DNA of 64,000 nucleotides from CAZRSW01 sp964602845 (GTDB lineage Bacteria; Chloroflexota; Dehalococcoidia; Lucifugimonadales; UBA826). The stretch lies in NCBI GenBank assembly GCA_964602845.1, contig CAZRSW010000005.1, forward strand, positions 1 to 64,000, read 5' to 3'. This document shows, piece after piece, positions 51,639-61,259 of this stretch. The position numbers were made by a program, and so were the translations under genes. Position 1 is the first letter of the stretch, and each line of letters begins with the position of its first letter. The notes beneath the pieces were generated by a model, which saw only the letters and a list, made by a program, of their open reading frames with translations, did not search any database and had not been told where the DNA came from.

Positions 51639-52577
51639 CTCCATAACTGTGAAAGTTAGATCCGTGGTTCCAGAAATACTGGAGTTCTGCACAATCACAT
51701 CTACACTTATCCCGGCTTCTGCTAACGGATCAAATATCGCAGCGGCCACCCCAGGTCGATCAGTCACAGAATACACAGTCACCTTAGCAACCTGATTTTC
51801 AGAAGTGACACCCACAACCTTATTTCTTATTTCCCCTACTATTGAATCCATTTGAACTCCTCCATGTATCAACGTACCAGGGCTATCTGTAAAACTAGAA
51901 GCCACCACGATAGGAACATCATAGACCATAGCCAACTCTATAGACCGAGGGTTCATCTTTGCCCCATGACTGGAAAATTCCAGCATGTCTTCAAAAGATA
52001 TCTCGCTGAGCAATCTAGCATCTGGAATAAGCTCCGGGTCCCCCGTATATATACCATCCACATCCGTGTAAATTTCGCAACGTTGCGCGTTAAGCACGGC
52101 AGCTAACGCAACAGCGGTTAGGTCTGATGCTCCTCTCCCTAGTGTAGTAACGTCTTTCTCTTCTGTTATGCCTTGAAATCCCGCTACAACAACGATATTT
52201 CCTAACTCCAATTCCCTTCTAATTCGAGCAGAATCGATTGAAGTGATTTTCGCAAACCCATAACTAGAATCAGTGACTATGCCCGCCTGAGCCCCATTCA
52301 AACTAATCGCTTTCTTCCCTATACCTCGGAGTGCCATAGCCACTAACGCACAGGACTGAAGTTCCCCCGTTGATAGCAAAACATCGAGCTCCCTAAGATC
52401 AGGAGAACTAGATACACTTTTTGCCATTTGGATCAACTTGTCAGTATGTCGACCAACAGCTGAAACAGTAACAACCACTTCATCATCATTATCATGAGTC
52501 GAAGCAACCTTTCCTGCAACGTTATTTATAAGATCAGGAGTGGCCAACGACGACCCTCCATATTTTTGAACTATCAG
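51639..52577 (-). CDS. lysC: Aspartate kinase, 3' end lost in gap; CTG start
   Basis: Phosphorylates aspartate at the head of the lysine, threonine and methionine pathway. The N terminus reads (CTG)IVQKYGGSSLATPDLINNVA, the canonical KYGGSS start of the family; VVTVSAVGRHTDKL, LSTGELQSCALVAMALRG, VVVAGFQGITEEKDVTTLGRG-type and SSHGAKMNPRSIELA segments follow, then the first ACT domain (VAKVTVYSVTDRPGVAAAIF). The second ACT domain is lost. No ATG/GTG/TTG exists upstream before a stop; CTG 52577 has AGGGG about 7 nt upstream and fits the family start, whereas the next TTG (52547) would remove KYGGSS. Follows thrB by 34 nt. Confidence 0.92.
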
Positions 52578-52611
52578 GTTAAATCCCCTAACTCTTTACA
52601 ATAAGTTTCAT

Positions 52612-53508
52612 CTAAACGACATGAGCTCCTATTGCACTTGGTTTAGTAATAACTATTTCTCCTTCTATTCCTGATTTAGCGCCAGCATCAGCCATTTCAT
52701 ACCCAATGGTGTATAGGCGTTCAGTAGCAAGAGCTAAAATCGTCGATCCAGCCCCTGACAAAAATGATCCTACCGCACCGCTATTCATAGCAGCGCGAAT
52801 AACATTCTTCATGGGATAGAATATAGATTCCCTTGCCGGTTGATGTAATTTATCTTGCGTAGCGTATTTTAGATAATTAAGATCTCCCGTCATCATTGCA
52901 TGAACTAACAATGCTGCTCTACCTATGTTATAAACCGCGTCTGACCTAGAGACTTTATCGGTAAGCAGATTTCGGGCTCGGTTAGTCGGCATACAATAAT
53001 CCGGAATGAAAAGGATAACCGAGAGATCATCAGGAAACGGTACAGAAGCAGTGACTACCTCGTCCTCTTCATATATACCAATCTGCATACCTCCCAACAA
53101 CGCAGGACTCACATTATCGGGGTGTCCCTCCATTTCTGTGGCCAGCTTGAGCAAGTCGTCATCACCAAATGGATTTCCAGCATATTCGTTGCCAGCTACT
53201 AACCCTCCAACCAATGCAGCAGAACTGCTACCAAGTCCCCTTGCTAGATGGATTCGATTTTCACACCTTATGTGTACCGGAGGTTTAGAAATCCCCATTT
53301 CCTCAAAAATCCTAGCAAAACTTTTATCCACCAGATTAGTAGCATTTGTTGGCAATTCGTTTCGCCCTTGCCCTGAAATAGAAACACCAGCTTGACCATC
53401 TATAACCTGTACGCTGTTCCATATATCCAAAGCAATCCCCAGGCAATCAAAGCCGGGGCCCATATTCGCCGAAGTGGCCGGTATTCGAACTGTGAATTTA
53501 GCATCCAT
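52612..53508 (-). CDS. thrB: Homoserine kinase
   Basis: GHMP kinase making O-phosphohomoserine. The 298 residues begin with VRIPATSANMGPGFDCLGIAL, then the ATP loop HLARGLGSSSAALVGGLVAG (about 87-106), EGHPDNVSPALLGG and the C-terminal GAVGSFLSGAGSTILAL motif. The ATG at 53508 lacks a Shine-Dalgarno but an extended -10 (TGCTATAAT) ends about 11 nt upstream, so the mRNA may be nearly leaderless. It is followed by lysC, giving a thrB-lysC pair; thrC is not seen. Confidence 0.94.
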   Translation of the reverse strand: MDAKFTVRIPATSANMGPGFDCLGIALDIWNSVQVIDGQAGVSISGQGRNELPTNATNLVDKSFARIFEEMGISKPPVHIRCENRIHLARGLGSSSAALVGGLVAGNEYAGNPFGDDDLLKLATEMEGHPDNVSPALLGGMQIGIYEEDEVVTASVPFPDDLSVILFIPDYCMPTNRARNLLTDKVSRSDAVYNIGRAALLVHAMMTGDLNYLKYATQDKLHQPARESIFYPMKNVIRAAMNSGAVGSFLSGAGSTILALATERLYTIGYEMADAGAKSGIEGEIVITKPSAIGAHVV

Positions 53509-53519
53509 TTTGTAAATGA

Positions 53520-53528
53520 ATTATAGCA
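53520..53528 (-). promoter_or_regulatory. Extended -10 element of thrB-lysC
   Basis: TGCTATAAT on the minus strand is a perfect extended -10 (TGnTATAAT). It ends 11 nt before the thrB ATG; transcription would start about 5 nt before the codon. No good -35 is seen at 17 nt. Confidence 0.5.
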
Positions 53529-53615
53529 TCCAACGGATCACTTCCCATCAACTGTTAAACTTATCGGATGAACCATCCAATATTAGAAGTCGACGGTATG
53601 AATACCTAGAATCCT

Positions 53616-56012
53616 ATGGACCGTAAATCCGTTAACGATAGAGCTGCTGTGGTGCGTGAGAACAGTCTTCAACTACTCGACTATGAGGAGATAAGAAGAA
53701 CGGTGTCAAAACACACCACCTATTTTATTTCTCAGGAAATGGCCGTTTCTATGCTACCCTCCTACGATTGTGCCCAGGTGGAACGTCTTCAACAGGAAAC
53801 AGCCGAGGGACGATCGTTACTGAAAACAAGCCCTAATGTAGGTTTGGAAAACGCCGCTGACATTAGACAACAACTCAACCATACGCGTCTTGGAGGTATG
53901 CTGACAGGCACCGACCTCGTGAAAGTCGCACATGTTATAGAATCTTTGATTAATCTACGCAGATCAATCTTAGATTGCGGGGATAGTATCCCAATAATGA
54001 TCCAGATCGCTAACAAAATTCCCTGCCTCAACCACATTTCCCACTCGGTTAGATCCAAGATAGAACCATCCGGCAATGTGAAAGATGATGCCACCCCTGC
54101 ATTGGCTAATCTCCGACTGCAAGTTCGCGAATCATACGAACGTACCAAAGAAGCTCTGATTGAGGTGGTTGAATCCCATGACCAGGAGGATATTTTTCAA
54201 GACACAGTAATTAACATAAGAAACAATCGCCTTGTCATCCCAGTCAAATCTAATATGAGGAACCGGATAAGTGGAGTTGTACACGATGCATCCAACTCGG
54301 GGGAAACATTGTACATGGAACCGGTCAGTACTATAGACCTTTGCAACACATGGAGGGAATTTGCACTTGAAGAAGAGCGAGAAACAACCCGCATCTTGTT
54401 GAACCTGTCAGAGAAGGTAGGCTATGAAGCTGAGGCTCTTTTATCTGGAACTATCGCTGCTGGTGAAGTTGATTTTATAATAGCCAAGGCACGTTACAGT
54501 AACTCAATGTCAGGCTTGAATCTTCTAAAAAATAAACCTGCCGGAAAAAGTGTCAACGATACGCTTCACTTACTTCGCGCTCGACATCCTTTGCTGTCGG
54601 AGAAAGTCGTTCCGTTGAGTCTGTCATTGCATTCAAACCAGCACGTTTTGGTCATTACTGGACCAAATACAGGGGGTAAAACCGTTGCATTGAAAACCGT
54701 TGGCTTAATGGCTGCTATGAACCAGTCTGGTATACATATACCTGCAGAGGAGGCTAGTTATTTGCCTATATTTGACGGGTTGTTCACTGACATTGGGGAT
54801 CATCAAGATATAGAAAACTCCCTATCTTCTTTCAGTTCCCACATCAAGAGTATTATTGAAATACTTCGATACGCAGGCCAGCAATCCCTAGTATTGATCG
54901 ATGAAATCGGTTCGAGCACTGATCCAGAGGAAGGCGAGGCAATAGCAAAGGCAATTCTAGAGTACCTTGCGGATCATAAGACCCTTACACTAGCGACAAC
55001 CCATTTTCACTCCTTATCAGACCTTGCAGAATCTCATCCAAATATGAAAAATGCCAGTTTCCACCTAGACCCTGAAACCCTCCAACCTACGTACCAACTA
55101 TCATTGGGAACGCCTGGAAGAAGCTATGCTATAACCACGGCCTCTCGAATAGGTCTCCCTGAAAAGATCATAAACAAGGCACAAAAGTACCTAGATCCAA
55201 CCTACAAGAAATTATCAGACCAATTACGTCATATTGATATAGATAGAAAAAAACTCCACGAGTCTCTAGCGAACGCAAGGGAAATTCAAACTGAGGTGCA
55301 GGAGATACGAAAAAACCTCGAGGAGCAATTAGAATATCTTATATATCATAGGGAATCGATTCTAGATTCCATCCATTCAAACAGCTTAGAACAGCAGAAG
55401 GAAATCAAACGTCTCCTTATTAAGGCAAAATCACTCATACATTTGGTTAACACCACAAACGCCCAAGAAGGGTTTGCAGCAAAATTGGAATCCACGGAAA
55501 AGCAATTTAGCGAATTCAATATTCCTAAACATAGACCTCTAACAAGGGATCCTTTCCAATTTTGTATCAACGACCGAGTATCCATTAGAGGGCTCGATCT
55601 ATCAGGCATGATTTGTTTCTACAAAGATGGCGATTATACAGCTGAAGTTCTAGTGGGCAAAACAAGGATGACGGTGGACGTTTCCAGGCTAACAAAGATT
55701 GATGAATCAAATGCAACAAACCCGGCCAAGAGCAAGCCCTCATACCAAACAGTGCGACCGTCTGAAATGGTTGAGATGACATTAGACATACGTGGGATCA
55801 GAGCTGACCCAGCACTGGTAAAAACAGATGAATTCCTGGATCATGCCATTAGAGATGGTTTGACCAAGGTACTCATAATCCACGGCAAAGGAACGGGTGC
55901 TTTACGGCAGGTAATCAGAGATAGTCTGACCAATCATCCGTTAGTAGCTTCTTTTGGATCAGAAACAGATTCTACAGGTGGCGATGGAGCCACATACGTC
56001 GTGTTGCATTGA
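53616..56012 (+). CDS. mutS2: Endonuclease MutS2
   Basis: A 798-residue MutS2. Core and lever domains at the N terminus (LQLLDYEEIRRTVSKHTTYF), RNNRLVIPVKSNMRNRISGV with GVVHDASNSGETLYMEP, ATPase Walker A GPNTGGKTVALKTVG (349 onward), Walker B VLIDEIGSSTDPEEGEAIAK, THFHSLSDLAE, a long coiled coil (about 530-640) and a C-terminal Smr nuclease domain (LDIRGIRADPAL, LIIHGKGTGALRQ). MutS2 limits recombination and, in Bacillus, rescues collided ribosomes. Divergent from thrB with about 107 bp between. The ATG has no strong site. Confidence 0.95.
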   Translation: MDRKSVNDRAAVVRENSLQLLDYEEIRRTVSKHTTYFISQEMAVSMLPSYDCAQVERLQQETAEGRSLLKTSPNVGLENAADIRQQLNHTRLGGMLTGTDLVKVAHVIESLINLRRSILDCGDSIPIMIQIANKIPCLNHISHSVRSKIEPSGNVKDDATPALANLRLQVRESYERTKEALIEVVESHDQEDIFQDTVINIRNNRLVIPVKSNMRNRISGVVHDASNSGETLYMEPVSTIDLCNTWREFALEEERETTRILLNLSEKVGYEAEALLSGTIAAGEVDFIIAKARYSNSMSGLNLLKNKPAGKSVNDTLHLLRARHPLLSEKVVPLSLSLHSNQHVLVITGPNTGGKTVALKTVGLMAAMNQSGIHIPAEEASYLPIFDGLFTDIGDHQDIENSLSSFSSHIKSIIEILRYAGQQSLVLIDEIGSSTDPEEGEAIAKAILEYLADHKTLTLATTHFHSLSDLAESHPNMKNASFHLDPETLQPTYQLSLGTPGRSYAITTASRIGLPEKIINKAQKYLDPTYKKLSDQLRHIDIDRKKLHESLANAREIQTEVQEIRKNLEEQLEYLIYHRESILDSIHSNSLEQQKEIKRLLIKAKSLIHLVNTTNAQEGFAAKLESTEKQFSEFNIPKHRPLTRDPFQFCINDRVSIRGLDLSGMICFYKDGDYTAEVLVGKTRMTVDVSRLTKIDESNATNPAKSKPSYQTVRPSEMVEMTLDIRGIRADPALVKTDEFLDHAIRDGLTKVLIIHGKGTGALRQVIRDSLTNHPLVASFGSETDSTGGDGATYVVLH

Positions 56013-56232
56013 TTACATACATTCCTTTCGACCGTTACGCCTTTTTCAGAGGAAACATCTGAATCAACCAATTATCCAAATAACAGTTCCCAGTCATACC
56101 CTATCAATACGACTAACTCAGAGATTTACCCTATTTCTCATATTGACGTGAGTAATAATCTTGATGCAACACAAGATAACCACCCAATTAGGACTCGACA
56201 AATATCAAACTTATTGCAAAAGTCGTTAGCAT
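56013..56232. other. Non-coding stretch after mutS2
   Basis: About 220 bp without a supported frame, AT-rich. With the following small frame it makes nearly 390 bp between mutS2 and fmt. No clear terminator seen. Confidence 0.4.
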
Positions 56233-56400
56233 TTGATAATAAATGCTACTCTTAATTACCCTTATGAGGGGCGTTTGTATAAATACATATGCGCATGGTG
56301 GGATTTCAGTAAAAGCAAATTGACCGAGTTAGAATTAGAGGACTATCACGTCGGAATAAAACGCTTATATCCTGATTTTTTCAACCCATCTGAGGAGTAA
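56233..56400 (+). CDS. Possible small protein directly upstream of fmt
   Basis: A 55-codon frame opening at TTG 56233 (alternative TTG 56275), ending TAA 56398-56400, three bases before the fmt ATG; its last codons contain the fmt ribosome site. The product (LNYPYEGRLYKYICAWWDFS, then KSKLTELELEDYHVGIKRLY and PDFFNPSEE) is charged and protein-like. No good ribosome site precedes either start, and an in-frame TAG closes the 5' side. No family recognised; it may be a small gene, a leader or the remnant of one. Confidence 0.35.
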   Translation: MIINATLNYPYEGRLYKYICAWWDFSKSKLTELELEDYHVGIKRLYPDFFNPSEE

Positions 56401-56403
56401 GAC

Positions 56404-57333
56404 ATGAAAGTTTTGTTTATGGGGACCCCAACATACGCCATACTAACATTACGCGCCTTAGAAGATGCAGAGCACGATATAGTTGCTGTTTACACCAAAC
56501 CAGATTCTCGAAGTGGTCGAGGACGGCATAAATTTGTGCCTCCATTGAAGGAATATGCCCTACTCAAAGGAATCCCTGTCAAACAACCTCATAAGCTTTT
56601 GGATGAATCTGAGGACGTAGACGAAATAGTAGGATCAGACGCAGATGTAATCATCGTAGCTGCATATGGCATCATCTTACCGCCTAAGGTCATCTCAGGG
56701 CCGATTTTAGGATGTTTGAATGTCCATCCATCACTATTGCCAAAATACCGCGGGCCTTCACCGGTTGCATCGGCTATTTTGAATGGCGATTCAACCGTGG
56801 GGGTCTCGATTATGCTACTAGACGAGGGAATAGATACTGGCCCAATACTAGTACAGCGAGAAATCCAAGTATCGAGAAATGAGAACTGTCAGGAATTAAC
56901 CCAGCGGCTGTTTGCTTCAGGAGCAAAATTAATGCCGGACACACTCGTGAAATGGGCACAAGGGTCCATAGTTCCTGTGGAGCAAGACCATAACTATGCA
57001 TCGATCACGAAACACCTGCAAAAGTCTGGCAGTGAGATAGATTGGAAAGATGATGCACAAAATATCTCCTTAGCTGTAAGGGCTTATTACCCATGGCCAG
57101 GGAAACACACATTCTACGCAGGCAAAATACTCAAGATTATTGAAGCAGATTATTCTCCTAACAGTACACTTGATCCTGGAGTAATAGATACATCAGATGT
57201 GGTTTCGGTAGGCACCGGCGCGGGTAAGCTCATATTAACAAAAGTACAAATTGAAGGAAAAGCGATCATGTCCGGAAGAGAATTCGCAAACGGGCAACAT
57301 GGTATAAATGGATCAGTGTTAGGAGATAAGTAG
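56404..57333 (+). CDS. fmt: Methionyl-tRNA formyltransferase
   Basis: Formylates initiator Met-tRNA with 10-formyl-tetrahydrofolate. 309 residues: VLFMGTPTYAILTLRALEDA, VYTKPDSRSGRGRHKFVPPL, the folate site Asn region LNVHPSLLPKYRGPSPVASAI, catalytic Asp in MLLDEGIDTGPILVQ, and a C-terminal beta barrel beginning about 205. In most enzymes the signature reads H-x-SLLP-x-x-RG-x-x-P, matched here. GAGGAG is 6 nt before the ATG. def, its usual partner, is not adjacent. Confidence 0.95.
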   Translation: MKVLFMGTPTYAILTLRALEDAEHDIVAVYTKPDSRSGRGRHKFVPPLKEYALLKGIPVKQPHKLLDESEDVDEIVGSDADVIIVAAYGIILPPKVISGPILGCLNVHPSLLPKYRGPSPVASAILNGDSTVGVSIMLLDEGIDTGPILVQREIQVSRNENCQELTQRLFASGAKLMPDTLVKWAQGSIVPVEQDHNYASITKHLQKSGSEIDWKDDAQNISLAVRAYYPWPGKHTFYAGKILKIIEADYSPNSTLDPGVIDTSDVVSVGTGAGKLILTKVQIEGKAIMSGREFANGQHGINGSVLGDK

Positions 57334-57370
57334 ACTTTCCATAATCCAGACGGTTCCTAGAATTGAGGAT

Positions 57371-57398
57371 TTGATCGCAGTGTAACTAACAATATAAT
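57371..57398 (+). promoter_or_regulatory. Promoter of the 207-residue hypothetical gene
   Basis: TTGATC (57371-57376), 16-nt spacer, TATAAT (57393-57398, perfect). About 80 nt upstream of the start at 57481. Confidence 0.5.
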
Positions 57399-57480
57399 GT
57401 TCGGAGGGTTATACTTTAGGAACTCGAACGGGACGCACAACATATTCTTGTAGACTAGGCTATAAACAGGCAGCCGCCCC

Positions 57481-58104
57481 ATGATCAACAATATTACAAA
57501 GGCCACATATGAGATATCGGAAGAATCAATCTACGATATGCCCCTGGTGGTCAATCAACTGCCAGAGGAATTGTCTGAGTTTAAACTACTAAGAGAACGA
57601 ACCCTTGATAATGAAACCATGGCTGAACATGGTTTCCCTGGTAATAGTCAAGAAACTTTTGCCAATATGGGCCGCATCACCGGATTCCTAAGAGAGTTTG
57701 CTGCCCCATCGGCTATACCCATCGAAGAAGATGGGGCGGATATCGTTGCAGCTACCGTAGTACATCTATTTAAAGACGAAGAAAGCGCGGCAAGTTGGAT
57801 GAAGAATGTGTTCGTCAAACAATTTGAAGACAATGTTGGAAGTGATGTAGGGGAAGGCCAAATATTAGCAGCTGTGGAAACACTGGAGATAGAGGATTTT
57901 TATGATGAGGCGGTGGGTATTAGAGCGGTACAAGATGGAAAGGATGGGATTCTATCGACAACGGTCCTAGATTTTCGCGTAGGTCGTTTGTTGGGAGTAT
58001 CATTTCTCGTCACTGTCGGAGATTACGGACGAACAGAAGTCACCACCAAGCTGGGGTTAGAACTAGAGCGTAACATTGTCCGTCAACTGCTATCAACATC
58101 GTGA
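57481..58104 (+). CDS. Hypothetical protein
   Basis: A 207-residue protein I do not recognise. It has no signal peptide, Cys or membrane helix. It is acidic, with a VVNQLPEELSEFKLLRERTL opening, a block around ATVVHLFKDEESAASWMKNV and a C-terminal half of likely beta strands (GILSTTVLDFRVGRLLGVSF, LVTVGDYGRTEVTTKLG). A stress-type ABM-like or lipocalin-like fold is conceivable but unproven. The ATG lacks a ribosome site, though a good promoter lies upstream. It converges on dnaE2, 2 nt between stops. Confidence 0.6.
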   Translation: MINNITKATYEISEESIYDMPLVVNQLPEELSEFKLLRERTLDNETMAEHGFPGNSQETFANMGRITGFLREFAAPSAIPIEEDGADIVAATVVHLFKDEESAASWMKNVFVKQFEDNVGSDVGEGQILAAVETLEIEDFYDEAVGIRAVQDGKDGILSTTVLDFRVGRLLGVSFLVTVGDYGRTEVTTKLGLELERNIVRQLLSTS

Positions 58105-58106
58105 TT

Positions 58107-61100
58107 TTATCTCCAGTCGTGTACTGGGGGCAAGTCAATATTTGTGCTCATTGATCTCATGTGTGTAACCACAACATTAGTTGTGCCATCCCAACGAGAT
58201 ATTCTGCCATGAAATACCACTATAGGCTCCTGAATAATAAGTCTAAACTTGTTGAATACATGTGGCCATATGACAAGTTGGACGTCCCTAGTCTCATCCT
58301 CTATGGTCACAAATACCACCCCTTCTCTTCCTCTCGGATGCTGCCTAGATATTATCCACCCAGAAACTGAAACAACGGCTTTGTCTTTTAAAGCATAAAT
58401 ATCTCGTATTCTAGAAACCCTATCACCTAATAAAGGCCTCATGAAGTCCATGATGTGCCCACGAGTGTACATGCCCATAACTCGGTACTCATTTAGCATT
58501 TTTTCGTACATCGAATAGTCATCTGAATGTAACAACTCGACATCCATATCTAAAGGCAATATCTGCTGTTCCCCTGAAGGACGTTGGTACAAACCTGACT
58601 GCCACAATGCCAGTTTACGGTTTGGAGAAATATGATCAAATGCCCCAGCGAATACTAACGATTCCATTGATGTGGGACTTGTGAAGACTCTCCGTACAAA
58701 ATCTCCTATTGATGCGAATACTCCTCTGGCACTACGTTCATTAACAATATGTTCGGCCAATTTCATTCCCACATTTTTTACAAATCTTAAGCCTAGTACA
58801 ATACTGTCATCATGCACAACACATTTAGTACCACTCATATTTACTGATGGATTCAAAAATTTTACTCCCCACCTTCTAGCATCCTCTTTAATAGCTTCTA
58901 ATGGATAAAATCCCATAGGCTGATTGTTCACAAGACTTGCAAAAAATTCAACAGGATAATGACATTTGACCCAAGCAGCCTGATACGCAGATGCGGCAAA
59001 GGCGTGAGAGTGAGATTCGGGAAACATATAATGTCCGCTAATCTTAGAAAATATTTTTTGAGCGATCTCTTTGCTGACCCCATTCTTAGAAGCGCCATTC
59101 CAGAATCGTTCCCAATACACTTTTATTAAATCCTGATTATTATGTCGAGTGAACGCTCGACGCATCTCATCTGCATCTGCTTGACTCATACCAGCGATGT
59201 CGGATATTAATTGAACAACCTGCTCTTGCCAAATAATGATCCCATACCCACGTTTCAGCGCCCGTTCTTCCAAAGGATGATCGTACTCCCATGAGATACC
59301 CCCACGATATCGATCCACAAATTGTGTGACGGATCCACCATTCATCCCAACTCCTGGCCTGATAAGAGCAACTTGATAGGCAAGATCAACAAGATTACGA
59401 GACAACAATCGTTGCCCCATCTTCAGCTGAGCTGGTGACTGTAGTAAAAACACACCACGAGAACGTCCGGCATTTATCATGTCATATACTGCCGAATCCT
59501 TGGTATCAATACGAGTTAGATCTATATATCTACCTGTCCTACTCTCAATAAGCTTAACAGCCTCATGAAGCTGATCCAGAACCGGTAAAGACAAGATATC
59601 CATCTTAGCAAATCCCGCATCAGCAACACTATCTTTGTCCCAATCCATAATGTAGCGACCCCTAATTGCTCCAGGCCTCAAAGGAACCATCCCAGACATA
59701 GGTGATGAACTTAGTATCATCCCTCCTACATGCTGTCCCAAATTCTTTGGTGCGCCTTGAAGTTGGATGCCCAAATTTAACAGATCTTTCCATAAAGGCC
59801 GATTAACCCAAGTTCTAAATTCTGGTATGGATTGCATTTCGCTCTTCAAATCCCTCATATCACGTGACTGCATACGATCAGATAATTTGCGTATATCTTC
59901 CTCAGGCAATCCCAGGGCTTTACCCAAATCAGATAAGGCTCCTTTAATGCCATAGGTAGTAATCATCCCTGAAAGAACGGCAAACTCCGGCCCAAAATAA
60001 TCATGTATTTTCGATATAAGCCTGCCGCGTATCGCTCTAGGAAAATCAAGATCTATGTCAGGCATAACTCTAAGATCTTCTGGCAAAAATCGCTCTAATG
60101 TGAGGTTATACACTAAGGGATCTATGTGTGATATTCCGATTAGATATCCTGTGAGCATAGCAACTGAAGAACCCCGACCTCTTCCCGGAGGTCTCCATTC
60201 CAAAGGTTCTTCCGCATTAGCCATCCCTATATCTATCATAATCTCTCGCGCAAGTAGACTTATCTCTCTATATATCAACATAAATCCCGCCAAGTTGTGC
60301 TTTTCTATCAACTGGAATTCTTTTTCCAAGCGATTTTGCACCGACTCGCCAATGACCCCATACCTGCGCTGGGCAGCTTCATAACAAAGCTGTACAAAAT
60401 AAGTCATTGGCGTATATCCAGTAGGCACATCAGGGTCAGGAAGTTGGTACCCCAAGTCAGATGACAAATCAAACGTACATCTATTTGCTATTTGAAAAGA
60501 GTTAGTTATCGCGTCAGGACGTGATTTAAAAAGTGATCTCATCTGACTATCAGACTTAAGATAAAACTCGTTGTTTATCTTGATTTTGTGAATAACCTTA
60601 TCAATAGTAGTATTATGCTTGATCGCTACTAGAGCATTTTGCAACCTGTGTCGATTGGGATCATGGTAATGTACATTGTTGGTTGCCACTATAGGCAACC
60701 TCATTTCATCCGCCAGTCTCAGTAAATCCCTGTTACTCTTAAAATCCCCATGCGTGAAATTGCGATTTAGTTCCACAAATACAGATCTAGGACCAAACCA
60801 ATCTAAATATTCATATAGCACACTTCTCGCGTCCTCAATCCTACCGCGCGAAACAAGTTGTGGAACTGTCCCATTACGACAGCCCGTCAACAGTAAAACA
60901 CCATCAGAATATGATTTGAGATGATCAATATCCAGTTGAGGATGTTGACGGTCCACTTTATTGGCCAAACTAAAAAGACGGGATATATTCGAGTAACCAC
61001 GCCTGTTTTCTGCAAGAAGTACTATACGTGAATTATCAGATAAAGTTATTTCTCCACCTGTTATGGGTTGCACATCCAAACTACGCGCTTGTCTCGCAAA

Positions 61101-61259
61101 ATTTAAAGCCCCACATAAATTGTGATCCGTTAAACTTAAAGCCTTGTATCCAAGATTTATAGCTTGAGATAAGAGTTCGTGAACATGGGAAGCTCCTTCT
61201 CCAAAAGAATAGAAACTGTGCGAATGAAGTTCTACATAAGTATCATTGTTATTAGCCAT
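58107..61259 (-). CDS. dnaE2: Error-prone DNA polymerase DnaE2
   Basis: Replicative-type C-family polymerase used in translesion synthesis with ImuB. Starting at MANNNDTYVELHSHSFYSFG it has 1050 residues, the usual DnaE2 size. The N-terminal PHP domain (HSHSFYSFGEGASHVHEL, LTDHNLCGALNF), catalytic aspartates in RVMPDIDLDFPRAIRG, GRGSSVAMLTGYLIGI, the IWQEQVVQLISDIAGMSQAD and FPESHSHAFAASAYQAAWVK motifs and a C-terminal OB domain (AVVSVSGWIISRQHPRGREG) are seen. Its ATG overlaps the imuB stop by one base (TAATG). The longer frame from 61280 is rejected for this reason. Confidence 0.93.
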   Translation of the reverse strand: MANNNDTYVELHSHSFYSFGEGASHVHELLSQAINLGYKALSLTDHNLCGALNFARQARSLDVQPITGGEITLSDNSRIVLLAENRRGYSNISRLFSLANKVDRQHPQLDIDHLKSYSDGVLLLTGCRNGTVPQLVSRGRIEDARSVLYEYLDWFGPRSVFVELNRNFTHGDFKSNRDLLRLADEMRLPIVATNNVHYHDPNRHRLQNALVAIKHNTTIDKVIHKIKINNEFYLKSDSQMRSLFKSRPDAITNSFQIANRCTFDLSSDLGYQLPDPDVPTGYTPMTYFVQLCYEAAQRRYGVIGESVQNRLEKEFQLIEKHNLAGFMLIYREISLLAREIMIDIGMANAEEPLEWRPPGRGRGSSVAMLTGYLIGISHIDPLVYNLTLERFLPEDLRVMPDIDLDFPRAIRGRLISKIHDYFGPEFAVLSGMITTYGIKGALSDLGKALGLPEEDIRKLSDRMQSRDMRDLKSEMQSIPEFRTWVNRPLWKDLLNLGIQLQGAPKNLGQHVGGMILSSSPMSGMVPLRPGAIRGRYIMDWDKDSVADAGFAKMDILSLPVLDQLHEAVKLIESRTGRYIDLTRIDTKDSAVYDMINAGRSRGVFLLQSPAQLKMGQRLLSRNLVDLAYQVALIRPGVGMNGGSVTQFVDRYRGGISWEYDHPLEERALKRGYGIIIWQEQVVQLISDIAGMSQADADEMRRAFTRHNNQDLIKVYWERFWNGASKNGVSKEIAQKIFSKISGHYMFPESHSHAFAASAYQAAWVKCHYPVEFFASLVNNQPMGFYPLEAIKEDARRWGVKFLNPSVNMSGTKCVVHDDSIVLGLRFVKNVGMKLAEHIVNERSARGVFASIGDFVRRVFTSPTSMESLVFAGAFDHISPNRKLALWQSGLYQRPSGEQQILPLDMDVELLHSDDYSMYEKMLNEYRVMGMYTRGHIMDFMRPLLGDRVSRIRDIYALKDKAVVSVSGWIISRQHPRGREGVVFVTIEDETRDVQLVIWPHVFNKFRLIIQEPIVVFHGRISRWDGTTNVVVTHMRSMSTNIDLPPVHDWR

